Source: Arthrinium phaeospermum (lineage: Eukaryota; Ascomycota; Sordariomycetes; Amphisphaeriales; Apiosporaceae). From it: 64,000 nt of DNA. The notes under the pieces were generated by a model that saw only the letters and a program-made list of their open reading frames with translations, had not been told where the DNA came from and made no database searches. Made by a program: the position numbers and the translations under genes. Positions 44,922 through 56,168 of the stretch are shown piece by piece; position 1 is the stretch's first letter, and every line of letters starts with the position of its first letter. Location of the stretch: contig QYRS01000014.1 in assembly GCA_006503535.1 (NCBI GenBank), positions 1 through 64,000 on the forward strand, in the 5' to 3' direction.

Positions 44922-46791
44922 TTAAACCTTGCACATGCGCCCATCCGCCGCCACGTTCCAAGCCTCGCTGCCGACCGTCCGGATGGCGTAGAAGCGGCCC
45001 TCGGGGTCCCACTTGCGCTTGATCTGGAGCAGGCGGTCGTAGTTGACCCCGAAGAAGGTCTGCTGCCAGTCGGGCTGGTGGAAGTCGGCCTCGTTGGTGT
45101 AGGCGCCGGACCCGGGCGTGACGGCCTCCATCTGCGGCACGTACTCGTCCGTGATCCGGCGCTGCGCCTCCACCATGTCGGCCCACGGCGCCGTCGCGTT
45201 CCACGCCGTCGTCAGCTGCATGTGCACGCCCGTCGTGCGCCACACGGGGTTCACCGCGTTGGCCGTCGGGTGCGGCGCCGTCGCGTTGAGGGCGTCGCCC
45301 ACCGCCAGCACGCCGTGGAGCGTCAGGTTCTTGAGCACCGCCTGCAGGTCCTCGTTGTTGTTCTCGAGCACGGAGCGCGGGATCATGCGGCTGCCGAAGT
45401 TGTACTCCTCGACGGCGATGTGGCCGTAGGGCAGGGGGCCCATGTAGGTGTCGTAGTGGTCGCGGTAGCTGTGGGTGGAGTAGCTGACCTTGTGGGGGAT
45501 CTCGAGCTCGTTCAGCGCAGCGACGAAGGGCGCCAACACCGTGTCCCGGACGTAGTCGCCCGTCGAGTTGTAGACCGTTATAGGGTTCACCATCAAGACG
45601 CTGCTGGCTACGTAATAGACGACCATGGCGCCCTGGTCCGTCATGTTGGGCAGCAGCGCGTGGAAGCGCGAGACGGCCTCGTAGAACTTGTCCTGCGTCG
45701 TCGAGGCGGCGGCCATCTGCAGCGTGGCGCCGCCCACATCCAAGTTGGGATGGGCGCGCACCGTCATGGAGGTGACGACGCCAAAGGTTCCGGGGCCGCC
45801 GCCGCTGAGGGCAAAGTAGAGGTCCTCGTTCTCCTGGCGCGAAGCCGTGACAACGTCGCCCGAGGCGGTCACGACCTCGAACTCGAGCGTCTGGTCCGCA
45901 GCCAGGCCGAAGGTGGTGGTCAGGGCCGAGTGACCGCCGCCCTGGGTGTAGCCGCCGGCGATGCCGACGGTCGGGCACTCGCCGCCCACGACCACGAGGT
46001 CCTTGGCATTCACGGCCTCGGTGGCCTCATAGCCGATGACGCCGGCGCCGAACTTGACGGCGGGGCCCTGGTAGAACTCGTCGGACCAGTCGGAGAACTC
46101 AATGTTCTTGAGGTACTGCGTCCAGATGGCCAGAGACCCGGCACCAGTGGAACGTCCCAGGAAACTATTGATCGGGTCAGCTCAGATCAGGGAAAAGACA
46201 AGGCATTCTTTTGACTCGTCCCGGGACCAATTATAGATGTACTTACTCATGCCCAGTGTTGCGAATGACGATGCGGATATTGTTGGCCTTGGCGAACTTC
46301 AGAGCCGCCTGAACGTCCTCCTTGCCGGTGACGTTGACGGCGTATGCAGCATAGTTGCCCAGTAGGCAGGGCTGAGACCTGGGGGTAAACGGATCGCAGC
46401 TTTGGTTGGCGAAGAAGGGCTGCATCACCGAGGAAGACGAGGGTATACTGTCGTTGGCATTAGTCCCACGTCTCGGCGTACGTGTGCTGCTCGGATCGCC
46501 CTCGACTTACTGGGTCTGTGGCAGGGACCAACTATTCTGCAGAGCGGCGCAGGCCTCGGCATCGTAGGTAGGGTCGTGGCAGGGCGAGCCGATCGGGACC
46601 GTCGCAACCAGTCTACCGCTGACGGTCGAGTTCAGGGTCGACCACGTGTCAGCCGAAGGCCAGCATGCATCGCCTGGCATGCAGTAGCAGCCAGGCGCGG
46701 CATCGGTGCTGCGCTGGATATAGGGAGTGGCCGCGGCGGCAACTAGAGCGGCCGACTGCCAAGTCGCCAACAACAGGGTAGTTGGCCTCAT
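44922..46791 (-). CDS. Secreted berberine-bridge-like FAD oxidase, bicovalent flavin
   Basis: A flavin oxidoreductase of the FAD_binding_4 plus BBE-domain type, which oxidises sugars, alkaloids or polyketides using oxygen. Exons 46511-46791, 46247-46447 and 44922-46164 join in phase to give 574 residues. MRPTTLLLATWQSAALVAAAA is a signal peptide. The segment IRIVIRNTGHDFLGRSTGAG holds His160, and VVVGGECPTVGIAGGYTQGG holds Cys224; these are the positions that bind FAD through two covalent bonds in this family. The C-terminal BBE motif is VNYDRLLQIKRKWDPEGRFY. Eight or so N-glycosylation sites (NST, NMT, NLT, NAT types) fit secretion. Many such enzymes lie in metabolite clusters; here the only plausible partner is the neighbouring MFS gene. 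The ATG at 46791 is the first before the signal peptide. Confidence 0.94.
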
Positions 46792-49700
46792 GTTGAAAAT
46801 GTTTGGATAGATAATGAACCTTGAACCAGAAAGACCGACCACATGGGACACGCCAGCGGAGTGTACAATGAAAAGAATGACTCGGGTAAGATGTCTATAA
46901 TAAGACTTGTACTGGGTGGTGAAGAACGGAAGGGAAGGATTATGTCGCAGGCCGGACCTTGCCGTCCATTTATTAAACTGTTTCCCCGAGTCTTTCACAT
47001 GAGGATCCCGTATCCTCCCATCCCGAACTAACGTTAGCTGGATACCGCATAAAGTCTGGAGATTGGGCATCGTAGAATGAACAGGGCCGAAATGGCGATC
47101 TCTCCCTTTCCGTTGGCTGCACCGCCATCAGGAAGCCCCACTCGACCATGTATTCGGGACGACGACAAGCAGTAGTCGGAACGGACATGCTTCCCCAGAA
47201 AGACACGATCCCGAGCATAAGAAACCTTAGGTACGAAAAACAGTGATAACTCAGATTGGTGGCGAAATTGTATTGGCACGAATTCAGTCGTCCGGACGAA
47301 ATAGGCGGCAAGCGGCATTGCTGTTGTCATGTTCTCATATTCTCATGCCGCGATAGCAGTAGTCAAACGACGGAGGGTAAGTAGGAGGTAGCGGGAGTGG
47401 GGGGAGATCCAATATCCAAGCCGTAATCTACCCACTACTTACTACAGCAAAGAGGCACAGCACCCAAGCAAGGTTAGGAATCGGGTCAGCTCATCCGGCC
47501 TGATCTAGGGACCCTGGGGCCAATCGTGAAGCTGTGCCGCAAAATCATTTGTTGGCAATTGAGGGAGCAGGGTGATACTACATACTATCGATAGGGCCAG
47601 CCAGATGAGCTCAATTGACGAATGAGACTGGAGGGCAACTTGGAGGAGGCATGCTTTCTGCACAATCGCTTGTCGGAGTGAAAATACGCAACGGTTGCCC
47701 TTTCATCGATTGAATGCAACCTTATTGTCGACTCTTTCTCACATTCTCTCGCGACGGCAAATACTCGTAGTAAGCGGCAGACCAACCCTCCTCCGGTAAG
47801 GTCGCTGAAAGGGCCGTCTTCCGTCCGACGGTGCAGCCAGAGCCGCACGGGACAGCAGATTGGGAAGAGTCTCCGACTGACAGACAGCTGGCCGTCTCAT
47901 TCTAGACTTCGCCATGTTGCATCGTCGCCCTCCGGATAAATGTCTCGTTTCCAGCAAGTTCATCCCAAGTGAGGGTTACCACCAATTGCTGTAGTACGAC
48001 ATCACTAGGGATGGCCGCATGCAGGTGAGAGAAAGTGGTTTTGGCACGGCTGTTTTGGGAAGTTGCACCTACAGACCTTCCCACACAGGAATCAAGGCCC
48101 GATCTCTCAAAGCCTTGTCGGAACGTCAAGTCATCACACAGAGTCTCTTCCTCCAGCAAGAATTTTCTTCTCCTGTGGTACCAGCGAGTGCTCGGACGGG
48201 AATCAGGGCTTGCAGGTGTAGCAGAGTTTGGGGCTCAGCTAGAAAGTGGCCGGGGTTGTGCTTGGCAGTTTGCTGCTTTGCCATTGGCCGCAGCCATCTT
48301 TAACGCATTGACCCCCTGACCAGAAAGAGAAAGAGGTCGTTCCAGAAGTATTGCATTGGCGGGCAGGTACGACGAGGGGGCTCCTGGAACATCTAAGCCA
48401 TGGTGCCCAGCCCGAGAAGAAGATGCCCATGGGTTGAGTAATCACGGGAAAAAAGAACATTGGAACATCAACCAAACTGCAATGGGATTTGGATCAGATG
48501 TCAAGATCAAACGATGTGAGAACGGTCTAGCCTTTCTATCCCTCTCTCTTCTCTTCGTTGGCCTGTACTACTAGGTATCGGGTCGTTACGTGGGGACTCG
48601 CGTGGCCGGTGCGTGCATCTCAATCTGTCTGCTTCCCCGGACGCTGACATTTAGGTCTGCAACCCCCCGAAAAGAATGTTGCAATCTGCTTGTTTGAGAT
48701 GCCACCTACATCAGACGCAAAGTGAACCAACAAAACCACGACTATATCTGGTCAGACTACCTATATGTCCATTCGTCTTCATGGCCACGTCGCGCATTCT
48801 GCCGCAACTTTCCCTAAGCATAGCAGCAAGCAGATGGCCCAATTGTGTCCCCGATTGGGGGGGCTCTCGTCTCAAGTATCGGCAGATTTAACAATGTCGC
48901 AATGGAGATCTGATTAATCCCGTCCTCAACACATAGGGCTCGCCCCTCTCTCCTACCAACAAGGCTCCAGAGTGAGCAGGCCCTTTCCCAGTCGGGTGGA
49001 ATGCCTTCGGACCGGGCGCGATCAATATCATACAGGGTAGCACGCCAAGACATGTCAACGGGTCCTGGCGTGGCATCGGTGGCTGTCAACTTTGGAGCGG
49101 AGGTTATTTCTGCCTCGGCCTGGGTCAGCCCGGAATGAGCCAGAAACAATACTCACCAGTCACTCGACAATTCATAACTCAATACTTTTTGGGACACAAT
49201 CCATGCTCGCGATCGCGGCGAATTATCTAATCGGGGTTTTTCTATCTTCGATTGCAAATTTCCTCTGGTATTTTGAATTGACGAATGAGATACGAACCCG
49301 ACCCTACCCAAGCAGCTCGAAGGCCGGAGTGTGGCCGACCGTTGCAACCTTTGCTGGCCCCGTTGAGACTCGATACTCAACGTTCATGCACGCCATGAAT
49401 GCGGCCTCGCTGGCTTCCAGGGGGGAGGGGGGGAGGGGGGAGAGGACAAAACTACATCGCACAGGGCTCGCGAGAGTATCCACCACGCGTGAAATGTCCG
49501 TGATCCATGCGATGCACACCACGATCCAACCAACCAGGGTCTCCGATTTCTGTGATCCATCCCCTTTCTCCCTGCATTGGGCGTGCCAGGGATCTAGGTA
49601 GACTTTGTAAGTAGGCTGCCCTACAAATATCTACCTACCTAGAGCGATCTAGCCACACCGATGTCGTGCATGGATAGGCCTCCTCAAGGCGGATATCCAC

Positions 49701-50099
49701 CGTCTCCGGGACTATCAACATGGAACCCAACCCTGATCAGCCTATAACCAGCCTGAACCCAGTGCCAGGCGGCGCCACCAAACTTCCTAGGCCGGAGAAC
49801 TGGTGGTATTCGTCTGATAATACCGGCGTAGTAATACTACGCAAAGATCAGATATCTCCTCGTTTTCCCCTGCAGCCTGCGTTGCCCCGAAAGCAACATT
49901 GTTCAAAACAGTCTAGATGATTGCCTAGGATCAAAGTTCAACCCATCTACGCCGGCGTAGATACTGAAGTGCTATAACTCGACCCCTTCCCTGCCCTGTG
50001 GGACTAGCTTTTGAAAAGAAGGATCTACAGTTGTTTTCTTTCTGGACCTCCTCTAGCTCAAGTCTATTCTCGCACCTACTTGCGGATGATACCTGCAAC
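46792..50099. other. 3.3 kb gene-poor region
   Basis: I read both strands here and found no frame with recognisable protein character and no tRNA. The left end is the promoter of the flavo-oxidase (minus) and the right end that of the CFEM receptor (plus). A G-rich run lies at 49420-49442. A small gene split by introns could still be hidden. Confidence 0.4.
49420..49442 (+). repeat. G-rich run, quadruplex-prone
   Basis: Three runs of six to seven G are separated by single A residues, followed by AGAGG. It lies in gene-poor DNA about 660 bp upstream of the CFEM receptor gene. Confidence 0.6.
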
Positions 50100-51690
50100 A
50101 TGAGGCTATATCTGGGATTTGCATTGTTCGTGGGCCTCTGGAGTGCCGCCGCTCAAGCACAACAAACTCCCGGCTCATCAGGCACTGCTGAGCTCCTGGC
50201 TGAGCTGCCGCTCTGTGCTGTAAGTACTCGCCCCCTCGGCGTATCTGGGAGTCGGGCCATACCATGATGCTCTGAACTTCGTCACTTACACTCTCTAGCG
50301 GGCATGCCTTGTCGCCGCCGTCAAACAATCGCCATGCGCGCCTGGAAACCAGACCTGCCTTTGCACCAATGAGCCTTTGCAGAGCAGCGTCACGGCCTGT
50401 GTTAGCGCCAGCTGTACCATCAGGGAGGCGCTGTTCACCAAGAACCTAACGGAAACGAACTGCCATGCGCCGGTCCGCGACAAGGCCAAGCTGTACGACA
50501 ACATCTCCATCATCTTCGGTGTGCTGTCCGGATTCTTTGTGGTGATGCGGCTGGTGTTCAAGCTGTTCGTGATGAAGACCGACCTCGGCCTCGACGACTG
50601 GGCCGTCCTGGTCACCGTACTCGTGGGGATCCCGAGCACCGTGATCAACGTGCACGGCGTTTCGCCGAACGGGCTGGGAAAGGACATATGGACGCTCCGC
50701 GACGATCAGATCACCAACTTCGGCAAGTTCTTCTACATCTTGGAGATTCTGTACTTTACCCAGGTCTCGCTGGTGAAGCTGTCGCTTCTCTTCTTCTACA
50801 TGCGCATCTTCCCCGGGCGTGCCATTCGCCGGCTTCTCTGGGGCACTGTGGTGTTCAACTGTCTTTTCGGGCTCTCCTTTTCCCTTGTCGCCGTCTTCCA
50901 GTGTCAGCCTATCGACTTCTACTGGAAGAAGTGGGATGGGCTTCAGGAGGGCACGTGCTTCGACATCAATGCCATGGGATGGTCCAACGCCGCCATCTCC
51001 ATCGCCCTCGACATCTGGATGCTGGCTATCCCGCTGTGGCAGCTTAGGGCACTCAAGTTGCACTGGAAGAAGAAGATTGGCGTCGCAGCCATGTTCATTG
51101 TCGGCACCTTGTAAGCCATCACCATCTCCCCTCTCCAACTCTAGCTGGTAAAATGATTACTAACATGTCACCTTCACACAGCGTTACCATCGTCAGCATC
51201 CTTCGTCTCCAGTCGCTCGTCCTCTTTGCCGAATCCCACAACCCTACATGGGATAATTTCGATGTGGCCAATTGGTCTACGATTGAAATCAACACAGGTA
51301 TGGATCACCCCTCTGGAAATACCCACCCTCCCCTCCAAGGCGTAGTAGTTTGGCTGACTTGACGACCAAAAAGGTATCATCTGTGCTTGCATGCCCTCCC
51401 TCCGCCTCCTCCTTGTCAAGCTCTTCCCCAAGTTCGTTGGCGGATCTACCAACGCGAGATCTCAGTACTACATGAGCGGTGCCGACCCGACCCGCCACAA
51501 CGCCAGGAGTGCAACCAAGAACTCGGCCGTGTCGCAGAGCCGAGACGGCGGCGGCATCTTGTACTCCAAGTCCTACACGGTGGAGTACCAGAAGGACCAC
51601 GACGAGGCCAGCTTGGTCAGGATGGAGGAGCTGGGCCCGAAAGGGGTCGTCAGCGCGACGTCGTCGCGGTTAAGCAACGGGTCCTTTTAA
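50100..51690 (+). CDS. CFEM-domain seven-helix receptor-like protein (Pth11 related)
   Basis: Exons 50100-50219, 50299-51110, 51182-51297 and 51374-51690 join in phase to give 454 residues. The signal peptide is [25 protein letters not shown] domain follows, with its eight-Cys pattern ([39 protein letters not shown]). Seven membrane helices then run from about residue 100 to 375, with the fungal rhodopsin-like marks [12 protein letters not shown] and [16 protein letters not shown], and [15 protein letters not shown] in the large loop. The cytosolic tail is Ser/Lys-rich. Relatives such as Pth11 sense surface cues in plant pathogens, but most are unstudied and no role in disease is implied by sequence. 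The exon 1/2 intron falls between two CFEM cysteines, which confirms the model. Confidence 0.93.
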
Positions 51691-52494
51691 ACTGCACATT
51701 ACTATGCCGCAAAGCTCTGTCATAATGATGACTTTTGACACAGACCAATGTATATATAAAAGCCTATGCGACATATTGTTTCTTTGCGTCTGTATATACC
51801 TTGACGAGGCACCAATTGGCATATCCACCCGTGTGAAGTGAGAGGGGCATCGCCCCGAGATTGACTTGGTGAAGCTTCGTGTCGACCACCCACAGTCGTC
51901 ATCTAGTGTTACGGAAACACGGGACGAATTCAATCGGACGACTCGATATCGCCGCGAATAAAAGGCATATGTTTGCCCCGGTGGGTGCCGGCTCCAGCGA
52001 TTGGCCATCATCCACCCGCACTGCATTGCAAACAAGCATCGGTGTTCCCAGATTGATACGAGATGTTGCTCGCACCTCTTCCCGGCAAAAAATACGTACA
52101 AGGTCCGGGCCTGTCAGGTGGTCTTTGTTTGCATGTCTCCTACCGTGGGCCCCTCCCTCCCTCAGCTCCTTTGTCGAGCCGGGTGGAAACGATCTACCCG
52201 ATCTCATTGGGGCTTTGTTCAGATCCCAAACAAAGAATGAAGGAAACTTGGATGTTTGGTGCAGAGATTCCTGTTCATGTACACCCGGGCCAAACCTATA
52301 TGGCAAGCTTTTCCCCCCGTCCGCCCCCACAGGATCTCCCATGCATGCGATGTCATGACTCGGAAAGACGCCCATGAAAAACAGGGGTGCGTTTGATGGT
52401 TGGCAAGTTGATGGACAAACATTGAGTCTTATTCGCTACGCATGCACATGGCTGTCAATTCCGGGATACCCACACAGAGAATCACACACACACG
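51691..52494. other. Intergenic spacer
   Basis: About 800 bp between the 3' end of the CFEM receptor and the start of the polyglutamine protein. A short CACACACACA run precedes the next ATG. No gene seen. Confidence 0.5.
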
Positions 52495-53475
52495 ATGGAT
52501 CGACAGCAGCATCAGCAGCAACAACAACCCGAGCCGATACCCCCGGGCGAGAAACAAGCACCATCCCTGACCCGCCGCCAACGCGCCGGCGTCGGCTCCA
52601 TGCGAAGCACCACCCCGACCCCACAGCGCCTCTCCTTCGCCAAACCTTCTAGTGCTCCTCCTCCTGCGGGTGGACCAGGCCCTGCTCTCGCATCTGCGCC
52701 TCCGCCGCATAACATGGGCGGCGGCTACGGTAGTGGCGGCAGCAACGGCGCCGCCACCAATGCCGCCAAGTTCTCCTTTGGGAAACCCCTGGGCAGCCCA
52801 CCCAACGCGCCACTCCCCCGCCTCCCGACCGACAAGAAACACGCCAGCAGAAGCGTTAGCCACAACAGCGGCAGCAGCAGTGGTAGAAGTAGCAACAACA
52901 ATAATAGCAACAGTAGTAGTAATGATAATACCAACACCAAGGACTGGCTCGTCGACACCGAAGCCGACCTCAAGCAGGACCTCGAGACCACCAAGAAGGA
53001 ACTCGAGCTGATCCGGACCATCATGTGGGAGATGGAGATGGAAGAGACCTCGTCGTCGCCCCCGTCGTCCATCAAGACGTCGCCCGAGACCACGGCGGCC
53101 ATGGCCATGGACATGGCGGCGGCGCAGCAGCAGCGGTCCCAGCGCAAGATGCTCATGGCCGCCTGCCGCGAGTACGCCGAGTCGCGGCGGCAGCTGCTGC
53201 GGGAGCGCCTGCGCCAGATCCAGTTCTGGACCGGCAGCCGCGACATGGGGCGGCGGGTGCCGTCGGCGGCGCCCGGGGACTGGGCGGTGGCGGATGCGGA
53301 GTGGGCCAAGTGGTTGAGCGACCAGGCCGCCGCGATGCAGCAACTGCAGCAGCAGCAGCAGCAGCAACAGAGGTCTTTTCCGAACACCATCGAAGGGGAT
53401 GCGGCAGGGGCGACTTGGGGCCCGTTGCCGCATATACTTGCGACGTTTACGTTTTCGGCAGAGCAAGTCGGTTAG
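52495..53475 (+). CDS. Low-complexity polyglutamine protein with coiled coil
   Basis: A single-exon frame of 326 residues. It starts with a Gln-rich run (residues 4-11), then a Pro/Gly/Ser/Ala-rich disordered region, an Asn/Ser tract (about 125-150), and a charged helix near 153-185 (DLKQDLETTKKELELIRTIM) likely to form a coiled coil. A second helix follows at about 205-245, with REYAESRRQLLRERLRQIQF. Another Gln run lies near 281-293, encoded largely by CAG repeats (53346-53366). The C-terminal GDAAGATWGPLPHILATFTF is more ordered. The helix spacing and conserved-looking tail argue for a real protein, possibly nuclear or scaffold. I do not recognise the family. Confidence 0.7.
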   Translation: MDRQQHQQQQQPEPIPPGEKQAPSLTRRQRAGVGSMRSTTPTPQRLSFAKPSSAPPPAGGPGPALASAPPPHNMGGGYGSGGSNGAATNAAKFSFGKPLGSPPNAPLPRLPTDKKHASRSVSHNSGSSSGRSSNNNNSNSSSNDNTNTKDWLVDTEADLKQDLETTKKELELIRTIMWEMEMEETSSSPPSSIKTSPETTAAMAMDMAAAQQQRSQRKMLMAACREYAESRRQLLRERLRQIQFWTGSRDMGRRVPSAAPGDWAVADAEWAKWLSDQAAAMQQLQQQQQQQQRSFPNTIEGDAAGATWGPLPHILATFTFSAEQVG

Positions 53476-54274
53476 CGGACAGATTCATGACGAAGGAGGG
53501 AATAGGAGAGGAACTTTGGCTGTTCTGTACTTGATGTACATGTCTGAACCTAATGGTAGTGAGAAAACTCTCTTATCCCAGATGCCTCTTGCTGTCTATC
53601 GCTTCGGCCTGGCGAGCTCGTATAGGGCGCTCCCGTGTACATAGTAATTACACAATTGTCACGTTTTCAATATATATAATATGAATTGTATCCAAGATGA
53701 ACCCCTGAACTTCATGCCAGTGATATTCGATTGTCAGCATGATGAATTGGTGGCTGGGTTCGGGCAAACAAGAAGCCTGCAACCGACCCAATCAAAGTGC
53801 GACGGCGTGCAACGGCCAACAGACGCGCGAGATAGCGTCCGTTATGTTGGTCATCCTGCTTGGCGGGCACCAGCTAACCTTCTCTCCTCCGCGGTATCAC
53901 ATGTGCGCTGGACCTATGTTCTACATAGTAGCCAACAGTTGCTCTTCATGTCTAACTAGACGAAATATGCCATTGCGATAGAGCTTCTCTTGTCATCATC
54001 CTATTCTCGCCTCACATCATCAAAATTCGAGGTCACTTGCGCGAGTCGACTTTCGGCCAACCCCCTGGTCTATCTCCGACTGCCGATCAGATCCTGGGCT
54101 GCCCTAGGAGATTACGGACAGATGAACTTGGCAAAGTGGTATCATTCATTACTACACCGAAAACATGACCACCTTCAAAAAAACGAAGATTGGACATGTT
54201 GTAAAGACGAACCGGAAAACAGTTAATCGAGATGCGACGATTCGAAAACACCGTCCACTGTCCAGCCATCCTCT
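53476..54274. other. Convergent spacer
   Basis: About 800 bp between the convergent 3' ends of the polyglutamine protein and the amino-acid permease. Nothing recognisable was seen. Confidence 0.5.
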
Positions 54275-56168
54275 CTAGAAGAAGATTTTGAGAATGCGTT
54301 TCCACATGGGCCAGGCAGCCTGCTTCGCGCGAAAGGCGTTGATCTCGTCCCAGTCGAGCACACGACGACCCGAGTCCACGTCAATCTGACTCAACTTCAG
54401 CCAGCCTGTGCGCTTCCACAAGAAGCCGCCAGCCCAAAAGACGAGGAGCACGGGCAATGCCAAGTACGCCTTGAAGAAACCTGCAGCGTCATTGTAGCCT
54501 CCTCCAACGGGGCATACGGCAGTATAGAACTGCACAACAAGGACCAGCACGATCAAAAAGAGGCCGAGCCACGACCCATAGACACCACCAATAGCCTTGA
54601 ATGGGATCTCGTCTAAGGTGTGGCCATGGTGCTTCCAGGCTTGGCGGAAGCGAATGTGTGCGTAGCAGATGGATCCCCAGGTGAAGAGGGCCGCCAGGCC
54701 AGACAGGGCCTGAAGCCAGTCGAAGACTTCCTGGCCCTTCTCCGCCTCGCTGATGTAGGCCAGGAGACCAAAGATGATGATGACAGCGACAGAAGGCAGG
54801 GGACGTCCGGACTTGTCGATGTAACTGAAGATCTTGGGTGCATATCCCTGTTGAGCCATGGCAGTCAGGGTCCGGCTGCCACCGTATACCGCTGACACAC
54901 CAATGGACAGGACGGACACAAGGATGATGACGTTCATGAAAGAGTCGAACCCGTCGAGACCAGCGTTTTTACCAACAATGACGAAGGGCGAGGCGGTGAT
55001 ATCAGCGTACGAGTTGGCAGCGCCAAGAAGCCTCGGGTCTTGGCTATCGACCAACAGACCGACAAACAAGAGGCCCAGGACGTAGAAGCTAGAGCGGTGC
55101 ATTAGTTCAGAGTTCGGAGCTACTTTTTACGTCACAGACGGGGTTTACTCACATGGTGACACGCCAGAACACCTGCTTGATAGCACTGGGCAGCGATGCG
55201 ACGGGGTTATGGGCTTCGGCGGCAGCAAGGCCTACTAGTTCCGTTCCGCTGAAAGCAAAGGCGGCGGTAACAAAGACGGTACCCCAGCCACGGAAGCCAT
55301 TGTTGAAAGCACCGGGGTCGTACCAGAGGCGAGCGCCCCAGTACTGGCTGTATATGCCTCGACTCGGACCCCCACCCAACACCATGATGAATGCGATGAG
55401 GATGAAGATCACGGTCGCGATCAACTTGAGCGACGAAGCCCAGAACTCTTCTTCTGCGTAACCCAAGGTTCCAAAGATGTTGACCACGAGGATGGCGACG
55501 AAGAAGATGGTGATCCAGGCGCCGACATTTATCTCTTGGTTCCAGTAGCTGACAGTGAAGCCGCAGACGGTGAGCTCGAGAGGCAGTACCACAGCCCATT
55601 GCATGACATAGTTCCAGCCAATGGCAAAGCCCCAAGAGGGATCGATGAAGCGCGTTGCATACGTGTAGAAACCACCGGAGACCGGGTACATGCAGGCCAA
55701 TTCACCCAGAGCATAGACGACATTGAACATCATGATACTGCAAAAGCAAGTCAGCATGTCACGGGCATGAGAGGATAGCAAGCCGGAAAAGACGGAGAGT
55801 ATTATCGGAAACGCAGGTCGGGTTTCTTACCCGATAATGAGAAAGTCGATCAAGAGAGAACCGGGGCCACCCTTGTGAAGGGCACCGCCCGAACCGACGA
55901 AGAAGCCGGCGCCAATGGAACCGCCGATGGCGATCATCTGCAAGTGGCGGGGTTGCATGGAGCGGTCGAGCTCGACAATTCCGGCGCCATAGTCGCGCTT
56001 CTTGAAGGACTCCAAGTTAAGACCGTTGCGGGTGTAGAAGTTGTCGGAGCGAACAGCGCCTTCCTGTTGGGAGTGGCGCGTGTCGGTCCGGGCAGCGGTA
56101 TAGCCTGGAAGGCCGACATCCTTCTCGGCTGGGGGAGTGTCGAGTTTTGACTCGTCTGTTACCGCCAT
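54275..56168 (-). CDS. Amino-acid permease (yeast AAP/Gap1 type)
   Basis: A twelve-helix proton symporter of amino acids. Exons 55831-56168, 55153-55737 and 54275-55088 join in phase (the codons at both junctions are split after two bases) to give 578 residues. The N-terminal ~70 residues are cytosolic. The first helix carries RHLQMIAIGGSIGAGFFVGS, the hallmark substrate-contact segment of the family. Next come ELACMYPVSGGFYTYATRF, GLAAAEAHNPVASLPSAIKQ, RVTIFYVLGLLF, and GGSRTLTAMAQQGYAPKIF. The tail has the usual WKRTGWLKLSQIDVDSGRR and ends WKRILKIFF. The start at 56168 (MAVTDESKLD) gives a normal N-terminus. The leader region to about 56400 has several short AUG frames but no clear regulatory sequence. 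Substrate range cannot be read from sequence. Confidence 0.95.

Noticed and set aside
44896..45978. Second minus-strand frame overlapping the flavo-oxidase
   Set aside because: It is the same region in another frame, with Arg/Pro/Gly/His-rich nonsense. The conserved protein is in the other frame.
45078..46214. Long plus-strand frame (378 codons) opposite the flavo-oxidase
   Set aside because: It is a mirror of the GC-rich third-codon bias of the real minus-strand gene. Its protein is rich in Arg, Gly, Val and His, without family motifs.
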